A model generated the notes under the pieces. It was not told where the DNA came from. It did not search any database and was given only the letters and a program-made list of their open reading frames with translations. This document shows positions 52,708 through 60,128 of a DNA stretch of 64,000 nucleotides, piece after piece. The stretch's first letter is position 1. Every line of letters starts with the position of its first letter. The translations under genes and the position numbers were made by a program. Source of the stretch: JBNFVY01 sp049943335 (GTDB taxonomy: Bacteria; Pseudomonadota; Alphaproteobacteria; Rhodobacterales; Rhodobacteraceae); NCBI RefSeq assembly GCF_049943335.1, contig NZ_JBNFVY010000001.1:434001-498000 (forward strand). The letters run 5' to 3'.

Positions 52708-53223
52708 ATGAAACTGACAGAAACCCGTGAAATCGCCGCTCCGCCGTCTGTCGTCTGGGCCGGTATCCTCGATCCCGAGGTTCTGAAGCAATGTGTGCCT
52801 GGCTGCCAGGAAATGTCAGGTTCGCCCGACGAAGGGTTCACAGCCGTGGTGGTCCAGAAGGTCGGCCCGGTCAAGGCGACGTTCAAAGGGCAGGTGACCC
52901 TGTCTGACATGGTGCCCGAACAAAGCATCAAGCTGTCCGGCGAAGGCAAGGGCGGCGCCGCCGGATTTGCCAAGGGCGGGGCCTTGGTCACGATGGAGCC
53001 GTCGGGCGATGGCACCAAGTTGACCTACGATGTCGAGGCGTCTGTTGGCGGCAAGCTGGCGCAGCTGGGCAGCCGTCTGATCGATGGCTTCGCCAAGAAA
53101 ATGGCCGACCAGTTCTTTACCAATTTCCAGACTGTCGTCGAAGGCGAAGAGGGCGAAGAACCACCTGCCGAAGACGCGCCGGAAGCGGAAAAGAAAAGCT
53201 GGCTGAAAAGGGCCTTTTCGTAA
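52708..53223 (+). CDS. CoxG-family SRPBCC protein
   Basis: 171 residues. The domain (1-145) is the CoxG type of the SRPBCC/START fold: MKLTETREIAAPPSVVWAGI, LKQCVPGCQEM, ATFKGQVTLSDM and GKLAQLGSRLIDGFAKKMADQF. An acidic linker (about 145-160) leads to a short basic amphipathic end SWLKRAFS that may attach to the membrane. CoxG recruits carbon monoxide dehydrogenase to the membrane, but no molybdenum hydroxylase genes are visible in the window. It lies 82 bases after the XoxJ-like gene in the same direction. Its function in this island is unknown. Confidence 0.85.
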   Translation: MKLTETREIAAPPSVVWAGILDPEVLKQCVPGCQEMSGSPDEGFTAVVVQKVGPVKATFKGQVTLSDMVPEQSIKLSGEGKGGAAGFAKGGALVTMEPSGDGTKLTYDVEASVGGKLAQLGSRLIDGFAKKMADQFFTNFQTVVEGEEGEEPPAEDAPEAEKKSWLKRAFS

Positions 53224-53226
53224 CCT

Positions 53227-54108
53227 TCAGACGGTTCGCAAGTTTCCGTCCCAATCGACAAGAACAATACGCCGCACCCCGGGGTGGCTGCGGCGCAATT
53301 TCCTGGCTTGGTCAAAGGTCATCAAGCATAGCGCGGTGGACAGCCCGTCTGCCGTGGTTGCGTCTTCTGCTTCTACCGTGACCGTCGACCATTTGGGGCG
53401 CACCGGCCCGTGCCTTGGGTCGACGATATGAAACCCGCGCCCAACTTTCATGGCCCCCGGCGAAGAGGTGGCGACAGCGCCGTCGCGCAATGTGACCTGC
53501 GCCACCTGCCCGAACTGTGGATCCGTCAGCCCAAGCCGCCACGGGCCGCCCAGCCCCGCATATTCGCCGATGTTGACCAGCGCCTTTTCAAAACCATGGG
53601 CGCGCAGGATCGACACGATCTCATCCGTCGCGGCCCCTTGCGCGATGCCGTTGAAGCTGAGTTGTTGACCGCGATCCAACCGGACCGACGCTGCGGTGTG
53701 CCGTACGCGGTCCCACCCGACCCGTGCCCGCGCTTCGGAAATATCGGCGCCTGTCGCCAGGGCGTGCCAGAGCGGTTGGATGGACGGATCGAATGCCGCG
53801 CCAGTTGCCCGCCAAATGGGGTCGACACGGTCCAATAGCGCCGAAAAGCGCGGGCTGGGGGACAGCGTTCCCGCCGCGTTCAAGCGGGATAGCTCGGAGG
53901 CGGGATCGTATATTGAGAACGCCGCCTCGATCGCGCGCAGAGCCAGCTGCGCCTCGCGCAGTGCGGCCTTGCCTGCCTGGCGGTCGCCCCGCAGCGATAT
54001 TTGTGCATCCGCGCCAAGCGCACGACCCCGCCATGTGGCCGCATCCAACGGGCGGGCAGAAAGGCAGGCGGCGGAAATAGCAATGAAGCGACGGCGTGTC
54101 AGGATCAT
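53227..54108 (-). CDS. apbE: FAD:protein FMN transferase ApbE
   Basis: 293 residues. A twin-arginine-like or Sec signal lies at the start (TRRRFIAISAACLSARPLDA). The ApbE core contains LGADAQISLRGD, a catalytic-lobe segment LSFNGIAQGAATDEIVSIL, ALVNIGEYAGLGG (usually NxGG), and a late ATSSPGAMKVGRGFHIVDP and TADGLSTALCLM with the metal-binding residues. It moves FMN from FAD onto Thr or Ser of target proteins in the periplasm. Its start overlaps the stop of the NosR-like gene by four bases, and that protein has an FMN attachment motif, so it is the evident substrate. Confidence 0.92.
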   Translation of the reverse strand: MILTRRRFIAISAACLSARPLDAATWRGRALGADAQISLRGDRQAGKAALREAQLALRAIEAAFSIYDPASELSRLNAAGTLSPSPRFSALLDRVDPIWRATGAAFDPSIQPLWHALATGADISEARARVGWDRVRHTAASVRLDRGQQLSFNGIAQGAATDEIVSILRAHGFEKALVNIGEYAGLGGPWRLGLTDPQFGQVAQVTLRDGAVATSSPGAMKVGRGFHIVDPRHGPVRPKWSTVTVEAEDATTADGLSTALCLMTFDQARKLRRSHPGVRRIVLVDWDGNLRTV

Positions 54109-56198
54109 TCGGCTGGCACCCCTTGCGACAGCGTTGGGCGCCGTTTTTCCGCGCGGCCGGCAAGAACCAGCGGCACGCATTGGTCGGCATCGTTGTAAAT
54201 CGTCACGCAGTCCAGGCACTGAAAACATTCAGAGTACTGGATTTCACCCGTTTTCTTGATGGCGCCGTAATTGCACTTGACCCGGCAGAGCTGGCAAGGC
54301 GACCCGCATTCTGCGCGCCGCGCGATCCAGTCGCGCCCGCGCAGTAGACCGCCAATTGCCATCAGCGCGCCCAAGGGGCAGACATAGCGGCAAAACCCCT
54401 TGAACAGCATCGTGCCCAGCACCAGCCACAGACCGGCGTAGGCCACGTAGTACCATTCGCGGATGAAAAAGGTCGTGATGGCTGTTTTGAACGGTTCAAC
54501 CTCGACCGCCTTGTCGACGTGATCGGGCGCGATGAACACCGTGGCCACCAACCCGCCGAGAACCACGTATTTGACCCATTTCAGCCGGGCGTCCCAAAGC
54601 GCAGACGGTTCAATTCGCGGCAGCCGCAGCAAACGTCCAAGATGGTGCGCGAATTCTTGCAGCGCACCGAACGGGCATAGCCAGCCGCAAAACAGCCCAC
54701 GCCCCCAAAGCACAAAGCCCACAATCGTGACCGCCCAGATCAGCAGCGAAAATGGATCGTAGAGCAAAAAGGCATAGCTGCCCTGGTCCATTGACGTACG
54801 CAAGGTGGCCAAGGGGGTGACGATGGACAGCTGCCCTTGGCCCCACCAGCCGATGAAACCCGTGACAACCGCCAAGATGCCCAGCCTGATTGGTGTATAG
54901 TAGGTCGCTGTCGACAGGCGGGTCATGCCAGGGCCGAGCGCAATCAACAGCGCAACCAACCCGGCGCTTAGAACGATCATGTCGCCTTGACGATTGCGCA
55001 GCGCATCCAGCCAGGGCGGGGATTGTTTGATTTGGCCGGGCCTTGTGAAATAGCGCTCGGGCGTGGCGTGCGCGACCGTTAGCGTCACCGAGCCGATTTC
55101 AGGTCGGAACATGCCGTGCTCTCTTACGGCTTCGATCCCAAGCGTCCATTCGCTGGCAGGGTCAAAGCCCAGTCGCCGGTCCGTGCGCAGGATCATCGCA
55201 ACGCCATCGGGGGCTTCGTCGGCCAATTCGACCAGCAGATCGGCATCGCGAAGCGAGATCGGCAGCGCATCTTGTTGCGCCGAAATCCAGGCGGGCGAAG
55301 TATTGCGCACAAAGTCGTCCGACACCAGGCCGTGGCGGCCTGCTTCGATCAGCAGGATCGGTTCGGCTTCTGGGGAAATCGTCAGGAAACCCTGCAATTC
55401 CGCGTAGCTGTCTGGTGACAGGGCCGCCTTTGCGATGGAAGGCGGTCCGATATCGACGACCCACAGATCAAGAAACAACCCATCGGGATCGTCCTGCGCT
55501 TCGGGGTCGTCATCGGCCCAGATCGTTCCGGCAAACTGGGCGTCCACCTCGGCGTTGGTGATCTGCTTGCGGGTGGCCAGGCCCTGCGCCACCAGATCCG
55601 CCCAAGTCAGGTCTTCGAAATAGTCCCGCTTCGGATAGGCCGGCGGGCCAGACGATACGCCCTGCAGCTTTTCGCGGGCGATGGTGCGGGTGGCCGCCAA
55701 CAAGCTTTCGTGCGCGATCCGCACGCTGGCGGTCGCCTTTGTGACCCCGTCCAGATACACCAATGCGCCGCCTTCCCCGCCGTCCCCGTAAGGGGTCCCG
55801 ACGACCAGCGATTGTGAAATGGACAGCCCGCGATACTGTTCGAAATACTTGTGGAATGGTGCCTCGCCCAAGCCAGAGACGAAGATCGGTTCATTGTGGC
55901 TGATCAGCCTGACATCAATGTACTGGCCCTCAAGATCCAACATGACGAACGCGTTGATCGGGGCGCCGGAAAAGCCTGGCAGCGGGGCCATGGGTTCGGT
56001 TTCGAACACGTAGCCCGCCAGAGCCCCCCCGGAATTGAGAAGTTCCCAAACCCCGCGGTCATTGACAGCTTCCCCGATCGAAAAAGGCGGCTGGACAAAG
56101 GCGGCCAGATCCTCGCGCGACAGGGGGTCGGCCACGACCGCGCAGACGCTGCAAAGCGCCACAGCCATCCACACGATGATTGCGCGAATTCCTCCCAT
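54105..56198 (-). CDS. NosR/NirI-like membrane flavo-iron-sulfur protein
   Basis: 697 residues. Signal peptide 1-23. A periplasmic FMN-binding domain spans about 80-180, with attachment motif DGVTKATAS (Asp150-Ser158; the acceptor would be Ser158). A second periplasmic region runs to about 405. Five to six membrane helices then follow, with polyferredoxin motifs CGWLCPFG and CRYVCPLG, and two cytoplasmic 4Fe-4S sets (CGSPCQLCRVKC and CFQCLDC). NosR feeds electrons to nitrous oxide reductase, but no nos genes are present. In this island it more likely links the quinol pool or a cytoplasmic donor with a periplasmic partner. It is coupled to apbE. Confidence 0.9.
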   Translation of the reverse strand: MGGIRAIIVWMAVALCSVCAVVADPLSREDLAAFVQPPFSIGEAVNDRGVWELLNSGGALAGYVFETEPMAPLPGFSGAPINAFVMLDLEGQYIDVRLISHNEPIFVSGLGEAPFHKYFEQYRGLSISQSLVVGTPYGDGGEGGALVYLDGVTKATASVRIAHESLLAATRTIAREKLQGVSSGPPAYPKRDYFEDLTWADLVAQGLATRKQITNAEVDAQFAGTIWADDDPEAQDDPDGLFLDLWVVDIGPPSIAKAALSPDSYAELQGFLTISPEAEPILLIEAGRHGLVSDDFVRNTSPAWISAQQDALPISLRDADLLVELADEAPDGVAMILRTDRRLGFDPASEWTLGIEAVREHGMFRPEIGSVTLTVAHATPERYFTRPGQIKQSPPWLDALRNRQGDMIVLSAGLVALLIALGPGMTRLSTATYYTPIRLGILAVVTGFIGWWGQGQLSIVTPLATLRTSMDQGSYAFLLYDPFSLLIWAVTIVGFVLWGRGLFCGWLCPFGALQEFAHHLGRLLRLPRIEPSALWDARLKWVKYVVLGGLVATVFIAPDHVDKAVEVEPFKTAITTFFIREWYYVAYAGLWLVLGTMLFKGFCRYVCPLGALMAIGGLLRGRDWIARRAECGSPCQLCRVKCNYGAIKKTGEIQYSECFQCLDCVTIYNDADQCVPLVLAGRAEKRRPTLSQGVPAE

Positions 56199-56296
56199 GG
56201 GCCAAACCTAAGACCGTGTTGACCAGCGGCACATTCGACCAAAGTCGTGGCGCGCGGATCTGCATGCGCCCCTAGGATCGGCGCCGGGGAGAAGAC

Positions 56297-57058
56297 ATGA
56301 CGCGCAAGAGCTTTCGCCTTGAAACCGTCGTATCGCTTGGCGCCATGGTGGCGCTTTGGGTTGTTGCGGCGTTGGTTGTGAATGATGCCAGCACGCTGCC
56401 ATCGCCGTGGCAGGTTGTGCGCATTGTCTGGGTCGAGGCGGCGAAGGGCACGCTTTGGGTGCATCTTGTCCCGACCGTCCTGCGTGTCGTAGCGGCGTTT
56501 TCGCTGGCGATGGGCATCGGATCGGTGCTGGGCTATGCGCTCGGGCGGGTGGCGTGGCTGGACCGTTGGGCTGACCCTTGGGTTGTTGTGCTGCTGAACC
56601 TGCCTGCGTTGGTGGTTATAGTGCTGTGCTACCTGTGGATCGGTCTGACCGAAGTGGCCGCCATTACTGCCGTTTCGATCAACAAGATGGCAACTGTTAC
56701 GGTGACTGTGCGCGAAGGTGCACGCACGCTGGACCCGCGGCTTTCGGACATGGCGCAGATCTACCGAATGCCGCGATCTGCGCAGTTTTCGCATGTCGTG
56801 TTGCCGCAGCTTGCCCCGTATCTGTCCGCAGCCGCGCGCAACGGTGTGGCGATCATCTGGAAGTTGGTGCTGGTGGTGGAATTTCTGGGCCGCTCGAACG
56901 GGATCGGGTTTCAGATCCATCTTTATTTCCAGCTCTGGGAAATCGGGCACGTCCTGGCGTATTCCATAACGTTTGTCGCTCTTATGCTGGCTGTTGAATA
57001 TCTGGCGTTGCAGCCGTGGGAGCGCAGCGCGCGCCGCTGGCGGGGGCAAAGCGGATAA
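56297..57058 (+). CDS. ABC importer permease (SsuC/TauC-like)
   Basis: 253 residues with about six membrane helices. The opening RLETVVSLGAMVALWVVAAL, then LPSPWQVVRIVW, LVPTVLRVVAAFSLAMGIGS and LLNLPALVVIVLCYLWIGL are typical of sulfonate/taurine/nitrate permeases, as is the EAA-like loop SDMAQIYRMPRSAQFSHVVLP. It matches in type the binding protein (44568) and ATPase (45545) and completes that importer although it is about 10 kb away. It is divergent from the NosR-like gene with 98 bases between starts. Confidence 0.9.
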   Translation: MTRKSFRLETVVSLGAMVALWVVAALVVNDASTLPSPWQVVRIVWVEAAKGTLWVHLVPTVLRVVAAFSLAMGIGSVLGYALGRVAWLDRWADPWVVVLLNLPALVVIVLCYLWIGLTEVAAITAVSINKMATVTVTVREGARTLDPRLSDMAQIYRMPRSAQFSHVVLPQLAPYLSAAARNGVAIIWKLVLVVEFLGRSNGIGFQIHLYFQLWEIGHVLAYSITFVALMLAVEYLALQPWERSARRWRGQSG

Positions 57059-57120
57059 CGACGGGGGGTAAAAGACGTTGCTCTCTTGTTTGCAGGCGGG
57101 CGGCGCTTTACATCAGCGCC

Positions 57121-57921
57121 ATGAGACATTTGATCCCCTTCGTGAAGTCGCCGCCACTTGTGTCCGTTATACGACTTAATGGCATGATCGCCTCTGGCGC
57201 GCGTCAAGGCACGTTGAACGATCAGGGATTGGCCCCGATCATCGAACGGGCCTTTCGCAAGGGCAAACCCGCCGCCGTGGCCTTGCTGATCAATTCGCCG
57301 GGCGGCTCGCCCGTGCAAAGCAGCCTGATTGCGGCACGTATTCGACGCCTGTCCGAAGAAAAGAATGTGCCGGTCTATGCCTTTGTTGAGGATGTGGCGG
57401 CTTCGGGGGGCTATTGGCTGGCCTGCGCAGGGGACGAAATTCACGTGGACCGCGCATCTATCGTCGGATCGATCGGCGTCATTTCATCGGGATTTGGGTT
57501 GCAGGAATTCATCGACCGGCACGGCGTCGAGCGCCGCGTGTATACGGCGGGCCAGTCAAAATCGATGCTGGATCCTTTCCGCGCTGAAAAGCCGGAGGAC
57601 GTGACGCGTTTGAAGAGTATGCTGGAAGATATTCACGGCACGTTCAAAGACTGGGTGAGTGAGCGGCGCGCGGGCAAGCTTGATGGTGACCGGGATCTGT
57701 TTACAGGTGATATCTGGGTCGGCGCCAGCGCGGTGGAACCCGGGTTGGTGGATGGCGTCGGCCATTTGGTACCCCTGATGAAAGAGCGGTTCGGCGCCAA
57801 GGTGCGGTTCGCAGTCTATGCCCCGCGACGCAGTATTTTCCAGCGGTTCGGCGCACGACTGACGGGCGGTATCTTGACCGGGATCGAAGATCGCGCAGCC
57901 TTTGCCCGGTTCGGTTTGTAG
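57121..57921 (+). CDS. sppA: S49 peptidase, SppA type
   Basis: 266-residue single-domain serine peptidase. The Clp/crotonase-like core holds VALLINSPGGSPVQSSLI, the nucleophile Ser in VAASGGYWLAC, IVGSIGVISSGFG, and the probable general-base Lys in GQSKSMLDPFR. SppA degrades signal peptides left in the inner membrane. No clear N-terminal membrane anchor is seen, so it may be peripheral and cytoplasmic, as in other short alphaproteobacterial forms. It begins a run of four same-strand genes with short gaps. Confidence 0.9.
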   Translation: MRHLIPFVKSPPLVSVIRLNGMIASGARQGTLNDQGLAPIIERAFRKGKPAAVALLINSPGGSPVQSSLIAARIRRLSEEKNVPVYAFVEDVAASGGYWLACAGDEIHVDRASIVGSIGVISSGFGLQEFIDRHGVERRVYTAGQSKSMLDPFRAEKPEDVTRLKSMLEDIHGTFKDWVSERRAGKLDGDRDLFTGDIWVGASAVEPGLVDGVGHLVPLMKERFGAKVRFAVYAPRRSIFQRFGARLTGGILTGIEDRAAFARFGL

Positions 57922-57924
57922 AGC

Positions 57925-58083
57925 ATGATCAAAGCTGTATCGCTCTTTTTGATCGTGATCCTTGTGTTGGGAATGCTGGGCAAGCTGCATTGGCTTTTGC
58001 CGCGTAAAACAAAGACCCAATGCCCGTCTTGCGGGCGCCCCAAGATCGGCAAAGGGCCGTGTGATTGCGGCAAGGCGGGATAG
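57925..58083 (+). CDS. 52-residue membrane-anchored zinc-ribbon protein
   Basis: Starts at ATG 57925, three bases after the sppA stop, and ends at TAG 58081-58083. One hydrophobic helix lies at residues 4-20 (AVSLFLIVILVLGMLGK), followed by a basic stretch PRKTKT. A compact zinc-knuckle CPSCGRPKIGKGPCDCG then contributes four cysteines in C-x2-C and C-x-C pairs. Two bases separate it from the next gene. The tight spacing on both sides and the structured content argue that it is real. I do not know a function; it may be a membrane partner of SppA or of the exchanger. Confidence 0.75.
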   Translation: MIKAVSLFLIVILVLGMLGKLHWLLPRKTKTQCPSCGRPKIGKGPCDCGKAG

Positions 58084-58085
58084 GC

Positions 58086-59033
58086 ATGGATTTCCTATTG
58101 GTATTGGTCGGTCTTCTGCTCTTGCTCGGGGCCGGTGACGCACTGGTGCGCGGCGCGGTGAACCTGTCGCTTCGGTTGGGCATTCCAGCGCTGGTCGTAT
58201 CGCTGACCATCGTGGCATTCGGAACGTCAGCGCCTGAACTGCTGATTTCGATTTCGGCGATCCTGGATGGGGTGCCGGGACTGGCCATGGGGAACGTGGT
58301 CGGATCAAATACTGCGAATGTGTTGCTTGTTCTGGGCGTGCCGGCCATCATATCCGGCCTGCATTCTTCGGCCCACGATACGCGGACCAGCTATTTGCAG
58401 ATGATGGGGGCGACGGTTCTGTTCGTCGCCCTTGCCTTTACCGGTGGCTTTACGTGGCCCAAAGGTCTGGTTCTGGTTGGCGTTCTGATCGCGATTTTGG
58501 TCTGGACCCTGCGCCAGGCCCAAACGCATCGCACCGCGGATGTCCATGTGGATATCGAAGAAGCGGTCGAAGGTGCGGACCCGGACATGCCGTGGTGGAA
58601 AATCATCGCGCTGCTTTTTGTCGGTTTGATTGGATTGCCGCTGGGCGCCGAAATCCTGGTTCGCTCAGCCACCAGTATCGCCACGCAATTTGGCGTGTCT
58701 GAGGCGGTGATCGGTCTGACATTGGTCGCGATCGGCACGTCGCTGCCGGAATTGGCGACCACGGTGATGGCGGCGATCCGCAAGCAGGCCGATGTGGCGT
58801 TGGGAAACGTCATCGGGTCGAACATGTTCAACATTCTGGCCATTGTCGGACTGTCCAGCTTTCTCGGCGAAATCCCGGTTGAAGCGCGGGTGATGCAGGT
58901 GGACATCTGGGTGATGGCCGGTGCCTCGGTTCTGCTTGGGTACTTTGTTCTGAGGGCGCGGGACATCACCCGTCTGTGGGGCGTGCTCTTGATCGCGCTC
59001 TACGTGGTCTATCTTTTGAGCATGTTCATGTGA
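58086..59033 (+). CDS. Calcium/sodium antiporter-family protein (YrbG-like)
   Basis: 315 residues with ten predicted membrane helices in two inverted halves. Each half carries the ion-binding repeat of the CaCA superfamily: VAFGTSAPELLISISAIL then GNVVGSNTANVLLVLG in the first half, and VAIGTSLPELATTVMAAIRK then GNVIGSNMFNILAIVG in the second. The glutamates in these helices bind calcium. A charged cytoplasmic loop (about 148-175, rich in His, Asp and Glu) separates the halves. It exchanges Ca or another cation for Na or H across the inner membrane. The start at 58086 follows the preceding stop by two bases. Confidence 0.93.
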   Translation: MDFLLVLVGLLLLLGAGDALVRGAVNLSLRLGIPALVVSLTIVAFGTSAPELLISISAILDGVPGLAMGNVVGSNTANVLLVLGVPAIISGLHSSAHDTRTSYLQMMGATVLFVALAFTGGFTWPKGLVLVGVLIAILVWTLRQAQTHRTADVHVDIEEAVEGADPDMPWWKIIALLFVGLIGLPLGAEILVRSATSIATQFGVSEAVIGLTLVAIGTSLPELATTVMAAIRKQADVALGNVIGSNMFNILAIVGLSSFLGEIPVEARVMQVDIWVMAGASVLLGYFVLRARDITRLWGVLLIALYVVYLLSMFM

Positions 59034-59044
59034 CGGAGGGCGCG

Positions 59045-59830
59045 ATGCAGCCAGGTAAGGCACTGGTGACAGGGGCCGGAAAGCGGTTGGGCAAGGCCAT
59101 GGCGCTGTATTTGGCCGAACGCGGTTGGGATGTTGCCGTTCACTACGGGGCCTCGCAGGATGCGGCCCAAGAGGTGGTCGCGCAAATTCGCGACAAGGGG
59201 CGCCAGGCGGTGGCATTGCAAGCCGATTTGCTGGACGAATCCGCCACCCAGAACCTTGTGGACCGGGCGGCGCAGGCTTTGGACGGACCGCTTGGGTGTT
59301 TGGTAAATAACGCGTCGATCTTTGAAAACGACAACATGGAAAGCGCCAACCGCGAAAGTTGGGATCGGGCGATCGAAAGCAATCTGCGGGCCCCGTTCGT
59401 CCTGACCCAGAGTTTCGCGCGCCAGGCCCCCAGGGCGGGCACGGACGAGCGGGGCGAACACATCGCCCGCGCCCTGGTGGTGAACATGCTCGATCAGCGG
59501 CTGCGCAAACTGACGCCGGCCTTCATGAGCTATACGATTGCCAAGATGGGTCTATGGACGCTGACCCGGACTGCGGCAATGGATCTTGCCCCGCATGTCC
59601 GTGTGAACGGGATCGGGCCAGGGCCCACGCTGCAAGGGGCCAATCAAAGCGACAAGCACTTTGCGAACCAAAGATCGGCAACCGTGCTTGGGCGCGGGTC
59701 AAACCCGTCCGATATCACTGCGGCGCTCGGGTTCTTCCTCGATTCCCCAGGGGTGACTGGTCAAATGATCTGTACCGACGGGGGCCAGCACCTGACATGG
59801 CAGACACCGGATGTTCAAGGCGAGACCTGA
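59045..59830 (+). CDS. SDR-family oxidoreductase (pteridine reductase/FolM-like)
   Basis: 261-residue short-chain dehydrogenase. The NAD(P) site is ALVTGAGKRLGKAMALYLAE, where Lys-Arg after the glycine motif favours NADPH. NNAS follows in CLVNNASIFEND, the catalytic Tyr and Lys are in SYTIAKMGLWTLTR, and the C-terminal block GPGPTLQGANQSD follows. The G-A-G-K-R-L-G motif and the short substrate loop resemble FolM/pteridine reductases that reduce dihydrobiopterin or folate, but a fatty-acid or sugar substrate cannot be excluded. GGAGGG stands four bases before the ATG. It is the last of the sppA-led run. Confidence 0.85.
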   Translation: MQPGKALVTGAGKRLGKAMALYLAERGWDVAVHYGASQDAAQEVVAQIRDKGRQAVALQADLLDESATQNLVDRAAQALDGPLGCLVNNASIFENDNMESANRESWDRAIESNLRAPFVLTQSFARQAPRAGTDERGEHIARALVVNMLDQRLRKLTPAFMSYTIAKMGLWTLTRTAAMDLAPHVRVNGIGPGPTLQGANQSDKHFANQRSATVLGRGSNPSDITAALGFFLDSPGVTGQMICTDGGQHLTWQTPDVQGET

Positions 59831-60128
59831 GCGAAACTTGAAATAACGGCGTGACTTGTGCACCTGGCGGATCATTGTCACATAACCGTCAATTATTTGG
59901 TAATGTTTTCAATAATTTGCAAGGATCGCGTATTTTTTTCACTTTATTTCAGTTACTTAAGTTTAGGCCTAATTTTTGTGCGAACTGTGCAGGGTGCGTT
60001 AAAACAAGGGAATTTTCTACTACGACCCTATTTCCCAACAGAGTTATCCACAGAAACCGTGGACAGGTTTTCACTTGCCCCACCATCGCTAAGATTGCAG
60101 CCAGAGCAGAGAATCATTCGGTAGAGCA
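59831..60128. other. AT-rich spacer with a DnaA box before uvrC
   Basis: 298 bases, clearly richer in A and T than the rest of the window (for example 59880-59990), with no gene. It contains a perfect DnaA box (separate entry) and, inside the first codons of uvrC, a second copy with one mismatch (TCATCCACA at 60138-60146). No Shine-Dalgarno is obvious before uvrC, and no LexA site was seen. Confidence 0.6.
60044..60052 (+). promoter_or_regulatory. Perfect DnaA box TTATCCACA
   Basis: Nine-base match to the DnaA consensus TTATCCACA. Located 77 bases before the uvrC start in an AT-rich stretch. It could be a DnaA-regulated promoter element or a titration site; a replication origin is unlikely because there is only one perfect box and no origin-linked genes. 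Confidence 0.55.

Noticed and set aside
54105..56198. Annotation of the NosR-like gene as the nitrous oxide reductase regulator nosR
   Set aside because: No nosZ, nosD, nosF or nosY in the neighbourhood; the setting is a quinoprotein island. Only the family name is used.
59831..60128. Possible replication origin in the AT-rich spacer
   Set aside because: Only one perfect DnaA box and no origin-linked genes such as dnaA, parAB, hemE or repABC nearby. Treated as a regulatory site at most.
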